64,000 nt of DNA, taken from positions 62,001 to 126,000 of the forward strand of contig NZ_VNJI01000007.1 in NCBI RefSeq assembly GCF_007786445.1. Reading direction: 5' to 3'. Every line of letters starts with the position of its first letter. The stretch's first letter is position 1. Below the pieces are notes generated by a model. It had not been told where the DNA came from. It was given only the letters and a program-made list of their open reading frames with translations, and made no database searches. The DNA comes from Paenibacillus cremeus. Its GTDB lineage: Bacteria; Bacillota; Bacilli; Paenibacillales; NBRC-103111. The translations under genes were made by a program, and so were the position numbers. This document shows positions 55,264 through 64,000 of this stretch, piece after piece.

Positions 55264-55346
55264 GTCTCTACTCCCGTCGATTCCTTGTTTGTCCCAATCT
55301 ATGCGGAGTCGGACAAGAATAGAACACGAACCTATATGCAGACAAA

Positions 55347-55380
55347 ACAAAAAAGAGACAGACGACTCTGACTCTTTCTT
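55347..55380 (-). terminator. Terminator of pnp
   Basis: On the minus strand GAGTCAGA pairs with TCTGTCTC (one mismatch), followed by six T residues, nine bases after the pnp stop. Confidence 0.8.
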
Positions 55381-55388
55381 CGTATTGG

Positions 55389-57500
55389 CTATATTTTGGC
55401 TTCCGTTGGGGCGGCTTCCGCTGTCAAAACGGCTTTGCGCGACAGGTTCACGCGACCTTGGGCATCGATTTCCGTGACTTTCACCGTAATCTTGTCCCCG
55501 ATCTTAACGACATCCTCCACTTTGGCAACCCGTTCGGTTGACAGCTGAGAAATGTGCACCAGACCTTCTTTACCCGGCAAAATTTCCGTAAAGCATCCGA
55601 ATTTCTCGATCCGCTTTACCGTTCCCAGATAAATCTCGCCTACGATAACTTCGCGAACAATCCCTTCGATGATTTGGCGCGCCTTCTCGTTCATCTCTGC
55701 ATTGGACGATGCAATAAATACGCGGCCATCCTGCTCGATATCGATTTTCACGCCGGTCTCTTCGATGATTTTGTTGATGATTTTCCCGCCTGCTCCGATC
55801 ACATCACGGATTTTGTCCGGGTTAATTTGCATGGTAACAATTTTTGGCGCGTATTGCGAAAGCTCGGTTTTAGGCTGTGCGATGCGATCGAGCATTTTGC
55901 CCAGAATGTGCATCCGTCCGCTCTTCGCTTGAGCCAAAGACTCCGTCAAAATCGCGCGGTCGATACCATCAATTTTGATGTCCATTTGCAGCGCGGTTAC
56001 CCCTTTGGCGGTACCAGCTACTTTAAAGTCCATATCGCCGAGATGGTCTTCCATCCCTTGGATGTCCGATAAGATCGAGAAATGTTCTCCGTCTTTGATC
56101 AGACCCATCGCAATCCCTGCCACTGGAGCTTTGATCGGTACGCCTGCATCCATCATCGCCAGTGTACTTGCACAAATACTAGCTTGGGAGGTCGAACCGT
56201 TCGATTCCAGCACCTCGGATACGAGTCGAATGGTGTACGGGAACTCGGTTTCCGACGGGATGACGGCTAGCAATGCGCGCTCCCCAAGGGCACCGTGACC
56301 GATTTCGCGTCTGCCTGGCGGACGAAGCGGTCTGGCTTCTCCGACGCTGAACGGCGGGAAGTTGTAATGATGCATGAAGCGCTTGGTTTCTTCCAAGTCG
56401 ATCCCGTCGAGAATTTGCACATCGCCGAGGGCTCCTAATGTACATACGCTAAGCGCTTGCGTTTGTCCGCGTGTGAACAATCCGGAACCGTGGGTGCGCG
56501 GAAGCAGGTTAATATCGCACTCAATCGGGCGAATCTCCTCCAATGCGCGTCCATCCGGACGGACCTTGTCATGAGTGATCAAGCGGCGAACTTCTTCTTT
56601 TACGATATCATAGAGCGTTTCTTTCACATCGCCAAGCTTGTCCGGCGTTTCTGCATATACCTCGGAAAAATGCGCAACTGCTTCGTCATTCACCGCATCG
56701 ATCGCATCTTGACGGGCGTGCTTCTCTGGAATTTTGATCGCTTCCACGAGACGTGCTTGTGCGAATTCACGAACCGCTTGATTTACTTCGCTGTCCACGC
56801 TGTGCAGCTTCACTTCCATTTTCGGCTTGCCGGCATCCTTCACGAATTGCTCTTGAATCGCTACGATCTTGCGAATTTCATCATGACCGAACATGATGGC
56901 TTCCAGCATGACCTCTTCCGGCACTTCATCCGCGCCTGCTTCAACCATCATAATGGCATCCTTCGTACCGGCTACGACCAGATGAATATCGCTCTTCTCC
57001 GCTTGCTCCAGCGTTGGATTGATGACAAATTGACCGTCAATCCTTCCGACGATGACGCCGCCCACTGGACCGTTAAACGGTACGTCAGAGATGCTAAGCG
57101 CCGCGGATGTCCCGATCATCGCTGCGATCTCTGGAGCGCAATCCTGATCTACGCTCATGACCATAGCTACGATTTGTACATCATTCCGGAAGCCTTCCGG
57201 GAACAATGGACGAATCGGGCGGTCCGTCAACCGGCCAGCCAAAATCGCTTTCTCGCTTGGACGTCCTTCGCGTTTAATGAAGCCGCCCGGGATTTTACCT
57301 ACCGAATACAACCGCTCCTCATAGTTCACGGTCAGCGGGAAAAAATCCAAATCTTTAGGCTCGGACGAAGCCGTCACCGTACATAGCACAACTGTTTCGC
57401 CGTAGCGAGCTACAACTGCAGCATTGGCTTGCTTGGCCAATCGGCCGGTTTCAAGAATGAGCGGACGTCCGCCTAGTTCCATTTGCACCTTTTTCTCCAT
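55389..57500 (-). CDS. pnp: Polyribonucleotide nucleotidyltransferase (PNPase)
   Basis: 3'-5' phosphorolytic exoribonuclease of the degradosome. About 703 residues: two RNase PH domains ([25 protein letters not shown]; then [16 protein letters not shown] with the active-site region), a KH domain ([21 protein letters not shown]) and an S1 domain ([15 protein letters not shown]). The ATG at 57500 is six bases after GAGGAGG; a TTG two codons upstream overlaps this spacing. Follows rpsO. Confidence 0.97.
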   Translation of the reverse strand: MEKKVQMELGGRPLILETGRLAKQANAAVVARYGETVVLCTVTASSEPKDLDFFPLTVNYEERLYSVGKIPGGFIKREGRPSEKAILAGRLTDRPIRPLFPEGFRNDVQIVAMVMSVDQDCAPEIAAMIGTSAALSISDVPFNGPVGGVIVGRIDGQFVINPTLEQAEKSDIHLVVAGTKDAIMMVEAGADEVPEEVMLEAIMFGHDEIRKIVAIQEQFVKDAGKPKMEVKLHSVDSEVNQAVREFAQARLVEAIKIPEKHARQDAIDAVNDEAVAHFSEVYAETPDKLGDVKETLYDIVKEEVRRLITHDKVRPDGRALEEIRPIECDINLLPRTHGSGLFTRGQTQALSVCTLGALGDVQILDGIDLEETKRFMHHYNFPPFSVGEARPLRPPGRREIGHGALGERALLAVIPSETEFPYTIRLVSEVLESNGSTSQASICASTLAMMDAGVPIKAPVAGIAMGLIKDGEHFSILSDIQGMEDHLGDMDFKVAGTAKGVTALQMDIKIDGIDRAILTESLAQAKSGRMHILGKMLDRIAQPKTELSQYAPKIVTMQINPDKIRDVIGAGGKIINKIIEETGVKIDIEQDGRVFIASSNAEMNEKARQIIEGIVREVIVGEIYLGTVKRIEKFGCFTEILPGKEGLVHISQLSTERVAKVEDVVKIGDKITVKVTEIDAQGRVNLSRKAVLTAEAAPTEAKI

Positions 57501-57595
57501 ATTCAACCTCCTCGTTAAATAACACTTCCACTACTTCTTATGTACTTCATTCCCCTAACCATTCTGCATATTGGCTAGTATTTCCTTCTTTAGCC

Positions 57596-57680
57596 CAAAA
57601 AAAACAACCCCGCTGCCCGTGCATCCAAACGATTAAAGCCGGACGCACACGTTGGACAAACGTGGTTGCTTTTTGTTGTT
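57596..57680 (-). terminator. Terminator of rpsO
   Basis: On the minus strand a long arm (GCAACC near one end with GGTTG at the other, and an inner GTGCGTCC/GGATGCAC pair) is followed by eight T residues. The structure is larger than a simple terminator stem. Confidence 0.65.
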
Positions 57681-57733
57681 AAGCTGACTGACAGCTGGCA
57701 CCGAGCATGCCCGATATACCAGCTGGAGTAAAA

Positions 57734-58003
57734 TTAACGGCGAAGACCGAGTTTTTCGATCAGGGCGCTGTAACGTTTAACGTCCTTGTTTTTCAAGTAC
57801 GTAAGCAGTTTACGGCGTTGGCCGACCATTTTGAGCAGACCGCGACGAGAATGGTGATCTTTCTTGTGCGTCTTCAGATGGCTGGTCAAGTTTACGATGT
57901 TTTCGGTAAGAATCGCGATTTGAACTTCAGGGGATCCTGTGTCGTTCTCGTGAGTCTTGTGTGTTTGGATCAGTTCCTGTTTGCGCTCTTGTGTCAATGC
58001 CAT
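57734..58003 (-). CDS. rpsO: 30S ribosomal protein S15
   Basis: The 89-residue S15 that binds 16S rRNA early in 30S assembly ([35 protein letters not shown]). ACGGAGGTG stands before the ATG. Own promoter and a leader of about 120 bases, where S15 might regulate itself as in other bacteria. Confidence 0.98.
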   Translation of the reverse strand: MALTQERKQELIQTHKTHENDTGSPEVQIAILTENIVNLTSHLKTHKKDHHSRRGLLKMVGQRRKLLTYLKNKDVKRYSALIEKLGLRR

Positions 58004-58129
58004 GCTGATTCACCTCCGTGGATTATTAGTTTGTTGAACACCTGTGGCCCAGAGAACGTTGGAGTGTCGCTTCTCCATGCCAAGGCACTTCTGTCTATCG
58101 CGCAATGCAGCGAATCGACAACGTTTCAT

Positions 58130-58138
58130 AGTATAACA
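58130..58138 (-). promoter_or_regulatory. Extended -10 promoter of rpsO
   Basis: On the minus strand TGT-TATACT (58138-58130), an extended -10; the -35 region is poor. The transcript would carry a leader of about 120 bases. Confidence 0.55.
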
Positions 58139-58165
58139 CAATCCATCTATAAAAGTAAAATAGTA

Positions 58166-59122
58166 TTACGAGCTTTGCATCGTTTTTCTTTCGGCTAGCA
58201 CCGACTTGGCCTGATCGGCGTCTTTGCTGATTTGCGCGATGAGCTCTTGAATGGATGCGAACTTCCGTTCTGGACGAATGTAAGCTAGCAAAGCCACCTC
58301 AATCGGCTCCCCATAGATCGTTTCGGAAAAATCGAACAAATGCGCCTCCAACGTCGGTTGAAGAAGATCCGTGCCAAAGGTAGGCTTCAAACCAATGTTC
58401 ATCACCCCGTCGTACTTTTGGCCTCGAACGGTTGCCTCCACAGCATATACGCCATTGGCCGGGATGACAAACGGCTCCGCCACTCCAATGTTGGCTGTCG
58501 GAAATCCAATCGTCCGGCCGCGGGCCTCACCGTGCACAACACTTCCGCGGATACTATAGGGGCGCCCTAGCAGCGCTTCGGCACCGGCCACGTCACCGCT
58601 CTGCAATCGCTCACGAATCAGCGTGCTGCTGACCTTGTGGCTATTCAGATGAAAGGGCCGAACAATCTCTACTACAAAACGGCCTTTCGCAAGCTCGCAC
58701 AGCGTATCCGGTGTTCCAGCTCCCTTATGACCGAACTTGAAATCGAAACCGACGAACACGGTGTTGACTTGTAATGGAATTAACATTTGTTCTACAAATT
58801 GCTCCGGTGTCACCCGCATAAACGATTCGTTGAAGTTTACAATATACATTGTATCGACTCCGAGCCGTTCCAGCATTTCTTGCTTGGCTGCCAGCGGCGT
58901 GAGAACCTGTGCATACTTGTCCAGTCCCAGCACCTGTCTGGGATGTGGGTGAAAGGTCATGATCGCGGACGGCAGTCGCAGCTCCGAACTGCGCTGCACC
59001 GCTCGCTTGATGACTTCTTGGTGCCCTAGGTGTGCGCCGTCGAATTCCCCGATCGCAACAATTTGTCCCGGAGCGATCACTTCATGGTTCTGCAGCGGAA
59101 ACTGCAGATGTACAGTTTGCAT
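58166..59122 (-). CDS. ribF: Bifunctional riboflavin kinase / FAD synthetase
   Basis: Makes FMN and FAD. A 318-residue protein: the nucleotidyltransferase domain first (AIGEFDGAHLGHQEVIKRAV, about 25-45), the riboflavin kinase domain second (GRTIGFPTANIG, about 205-216). The order truB-ribF-rpsO-pnp is standard for Bacillales. It lies about 50 bases after truB. Confidence 0.95.
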   Translation of the reverse strand: MQTVHLQFPLQNHEVIAPGQIVAIGEFDGAHLGHQEVIKRAVQRSSELRLPSAIMTFHPHPRQVLGLDKYAQVLTPLAAKQEMLERLGVDTMYIVNFNESFMRVTPEQFVEQMLIPLQVNTVFVGFDFKFGHKGAGTPDTLCELAKGRFVVEIVRPFHLNSHKVSSTLIRERLQSGDVAGAEALLGRPYSIRGSVVHGEARGRTIGFPTANIGVAEPFVIPANGVYAVEATVRGQKYDGVMNIGLKPTFGTDLLQPTLEAHLFDFSETIYGEPIEVALLAYIRPERKFASIQELIAQISKDADQAKSVLAERKTMQSS

Positions 59123-59172
59123 CGTCGCTTGTCACCTTCATTCTTTCAGGCGGGGTATGCAGATCTTACATT

Positions 59173-60078
59173 TTATGAGAAAACTTTCACTGGAGTGAGC
59201 AGCTGTAGCTCCGGATTCCATTCGAAAATCCCAATCAGCAGTTGCTCTTCCGAAAGACAAGCATAAACAGAAGCGTCTTGGTCACTAAGGGACATTCGAA
59301 CTTTCTGACCCAATAGTGCTTTCTGAGTCTGAGTTGCATTCAGCCTAAGGGTAGGCATATGAGCAAGCGCCTGCTCCATCGTGAGCAGCTTCGATTGCAG
59401 CTCACCGCTGCGCTGCAGCTCCTCTACCTGTTCCAGCGTCAGGCAGCTCTCGGGTCCAATAGCTCCCGTGGAAGTGCGGACCAATTCCGCCATTACCGCA
59501 GGAACACCGAGTGCTCGGCCGATATCAACACACAGCGTACGTATGTACGTTCCCTTTGAGCAAAGAACGCGAAACCGCACCTCCGGGAAATCACCGGACC
59601 AATCGGTATCCAATACCTGAATGCCATGAATGGTAACGACCCGCGATTTACGCTCGACCTCTACTCCTTGACGGGCTAATTCGTAAAGCCGTTTGCCATC
59701 CACCTTAACCGCGGAATACATCGGCGGTACCTGCTCAATTTCACCTTGGAAACGTCCGATCACTTCCACGACTTGCTCCGGAGTTAGCCGATCCCGAACA
59801 TGAGGAGCCTGCTCCACGATTTCGCCGCTCAAATCCTCCGTATCCGTAGCCATGCCAAGACGCAGGCGCGCTTCATATTCTTTTGGCAAATCTTGAATGT
59901 ACTCGACCAGCCTAGTAGCCCGGCCAATGCATAGCGGCAGCACACCGGTCACCGCCGGATCAAGCGTACCGGTATGACCGATTCGTTTGATTTTTAAAAT
60001 GCGGCGCACCTTGGCCACTACATCATGCGAAGTGAATCCTTTCGGCTTCCATATCGGTAAAATGCCTTCCAAACTCAT
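59173..60078 (-). CDS. truB: tRNA pseudouridine(55) synthase TruB
   Basis: Makes pseudouridine 55 in the T-loop of tRNAs. A 301-residue protein with KPKGFTSHDVV, the catalytic Asp in GHTGTLDPAVTGVLPL, and a C-terminal PUA-like part. Its ATG overlaps the nrnA stop by four bases. Confidence 0.96.
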   Translation of the reverse strand: MSLEGILPIWKPKGFTSHDVVAKVRRILKIKRIGHTGTLDPAVTGVLPLCIGRATRLVEYIQDLPKEYEARLRLGMATDTEDLSGEIVEQAPHVRDRLTPEQVVEVIGRFQGEIEQVPPMYSAVKVDGKRLYELARQGVEVERKSRVVTIHGIQVLDTDWSGDFPEVRFRVLCSKGTYIRTLCVDIGRALGVPAVMAELVRTSTGAIGPESCLTLEQVEELQRSGELQSKLLTMEQALAHMPTLRLNATQTQKALLGQKVRMSLSDQDASVYACLSEEQLLIGIFEWNPELQLLTPVKVFS

Positions 60079-61061
60079 GATAGCGCCAAACCTACTTCCT
60101 CTACTACGCGAGTGATAGCTTCTTCCATGGAGCCATGAACCGTGCAGCCTGCTGCTTTGATGTGACCACCGCCGCCGAAGCGTTTGGCTATGGCTGCCAC
60201 GTCCGCCTGTCCTCCAGAACGAAGACTAACCTTGATAACACCCGACTGCTTTTCTTTAAAAAGTATACCGACTTCCACGCCTTCCACATTGCGCGCATAA
60301 TTGACCAGCCCGTCCATGTCTTCGCTAGAAGCGTCCGTATCCGCTAGATCATTGATAGTGACCGAAAGCCACGCCACCCGCTTGTTATAGGCGAAGGAGA
60401 GCGTATTCAATCCTTTTTTCAATAAGGAAACTTGGCCATAAGTCATTTTCTCCAACAGCCTCTCGGCCAGCTCGTACCCACGCACTCCGCGGGTTAGCAT
60501 ATCTGCTGCGATCTGAAGCACTTTGGGGGACGTATTGGAATACCGGAACCCGCCCGTATCGGTTAGTAAGCCGGAATAAATGCAAATATTGAGTTCCGGG
60601 GTAAACGAAATCCCGAGCTCGACGGATAAGTCGTACAGCACCTCGACGGTTGCTGCCGCATCCGAGCGAACCAGATTCGCGTGTCCAAACAGATCATTCG
60701 TTGCATGATGGTCAATATTCAGGATCAGCACTTCATCCTCGAAGCATTCGTTCACGTTGCCGATCCGTGCATAATCTGCACAATCCACTGAGATAACCCT
60801 CCCAAACTTGCGTTCAGGCGGGTTCATCTCGTGGTTGATTATGGTATTCGGGCCGGCCATGTACATAAACTTCTCCGGCATCGGCCCTTCATTCATAAGC
60901 GTGTACCGTTTGCCTAGCGATTGCAGCATAAAGGCAACGGCGAACGTCGAGCCTGCGGCATCCCCATCCGGCTGCATATGAGAGACGACCAAAAAATCGT
61001 CGTGCTCTCGAATGAAATCGGCCGCGGCCTGCAGCTGTAAGGCGTAGGCATCTCCCATCAT
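60075..61061 (-). CDS. nrnA: NanoRNase / pAp phosphatase NrnA
   Basis: DHH-DHHA1 phosphoesterase that degrades 2-5-mer RNAs and removes 3' phosphate from pAp. Motifs: HMQPDGDAAGS, SVDCADYARIG, LNIDHHATN, and C-terminal GGGGHIKAAG. 328 residues. GAGGAGAA lies nine bases before the ATG, which overlaps the rbfA stop by four bases. Confidence 0.94.
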   Translation of the reverse strand: MMGDAYALQLQAAADFIREHDDFLVVSHMQPDGDAAGSTFAVAFMLQSLGKRYTLMNEGPMPEKFMYMAGPNTIINHEMNPPERKFGRVISVDCADYARIGNVNECFEDEVLILNIDHHATNDLFGHANLVRSDAAATVEVLYDLSVELGISFTPELNICIYSGLLTDTGGFRYSNTSPKVLQIAADMLTRGVRGYELAERLLEKMTYGQVSLLKKGLNTLSFAYNKRVAWLSVTINDLADTDASSEDMDGLVNYARNVEGVEVGILFKEKQSGVIKVSLRSGGQADVAAIAKRFGGGGHIKAAGCTVHGSMEEAITRVVEEVGLALS

Positions 61062-61414
61062 ACGCTCGGGTTCTCCTCATTGATTTTATGAAGCAGCGAT
61101 TCAATCTTACTGCCGTAATCAATAGAAGCATCGAACTTAAAGATCAAAGTTGGGATTTTGCGCATCTGGATCCGTTTGCCAAGCTCCGAACGTAGAAATC
61201 CGCTGCTGCGAGCCAGTGCCTTTAGTGTTTCGTCCCGTTGCTCATCACTGCCCAAAACGCTCAAGAACACTTTCGCATGTGAAAAATCGTTCGTTACCTC
61301 GACGCCCGTCACTGTGATAAATCCAATGCGGGGATCCTTGAGCTCCGACTGGATAATCTGGCTCAGTTCTTTCTTAATTTGCTCTCCAACTCTTCCGACA
61401 CGAATTTTCGCCAT
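61058..61414 (-). CDS. rbfA: 30S ribosome-binding factor RbfA
   Basis: A 118-residue KH-fold factor for late 30S maturation and cold growth (RVGRVGEQIKKELSQIIQ; DPRIGFITVTGVEVTNDFSHAKVFLSV). GAGGTG precedes the ATG. It follows infB by six bases, as usual. Confidence 0.97.
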   Translation of the reverse strand: MAKIRVGRVGEQIKKELSQIIQSELKDPRIGFITVTGVEVTNDFSHAKVFLSVLGSDEQRDETLKALARSSGFLRSELGKRIQMRKIPTLIFKFDASIDYGSKIESLLHKINEENPSV

Positions 61415-61420
61415 GCCTTA

Positions 61421-64000
<2,580 letters not shown>

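Overview
The window reads as a piece of core chromosome from an endospore-forming Gram-positive of the Paenibacillaceae (Paenibacillus-like). Evidence: spore genes (spoVS, dpaA/dpaB, spoIIIE, a SleB-type cortex lytic enzyme, ylxY, tepA/ylzJ), strong AGGAGG-type ribosome sites, frequent TTG and GTG starts, Bacillales gene order and a visibly moderate-to-high GC content. I see no rRNA, tRNA, CRISPR array, insertion sequence, prophage or attachment site. No stretch over about 300 bases lacks a gene.

Left part (1-18 kb), mixed accessory and housekeeping genes. A membrane PASTA protein with a degenerate kinase-like domain converges on a type II pantothenate kinase, with six perfect 11-bp repeats between their terminators. 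Then, mostly on the minus strand: RarD permease, membrane metallophosphoesterase, an HPr-like (Crh-like) protein whose promoter carries a candidate cre site, a 2-hydroxyacid dehydrogenase, an MFS exporter, the helicase HrpB, a two-gene chromate transporter, YmaF, YwbE, and nicotinate phosphoribosyltransferase. The nickel regulator nikR diverges from a plus-strand ECF-type nickel importer (nikMNQO), with a candidate NikR operator over the promoter.

Right part (17.8-64 kb), a long co-oriented minus-strand core region. In transcription order (right to left): infB (partial)-rbfA-nrnA-truB-ribF; rpsO; pnp; ylxY-mlpA-dut; dpaA-dpaB-asd-dapG-dapA; rnjB-tepA-ylzJ-spoIIIE; sleB; ymfF-ymfH-ymfI-DUF3243; lipoprotein-ymfK-rodZ-yajQ; rimO-pgsA-cinA; recA-recX; rny-ymdB-spoVS; M19 dipeptidase; korA-korB-pduL; miaB-ymcA. 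The layout links translation and RNA decay (IF-2, RbfA, NrnA, PNPase, RNase J, RNase Y), lysine/dipicolinate synthesis for spore cores, EF-P modification (YmfF/H/I), DNA repair (RecA, RecX, CinA) and sporulation control (YmdB, SpoVS, YmcA).

I found no plainly new multi-gene system. The observations most worth checking are: a ymdB gene whose only sensible start is ATT; a tandem-repeat Gly/Gln/Arg-rich N-terminus in IF-2; a His-rich tail on NikR with a candidate operator; a cre-overlapped promoter on the Crh-like gene; an RNase J in the rnjB position that keeps its full catalytic motif; a pseudokinase-PASTA protein; a YlxY lacking the deacetylase Asp motif; and several candidate sporulation promoters. 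Promoter and operator calls come from reading motifs by eye.
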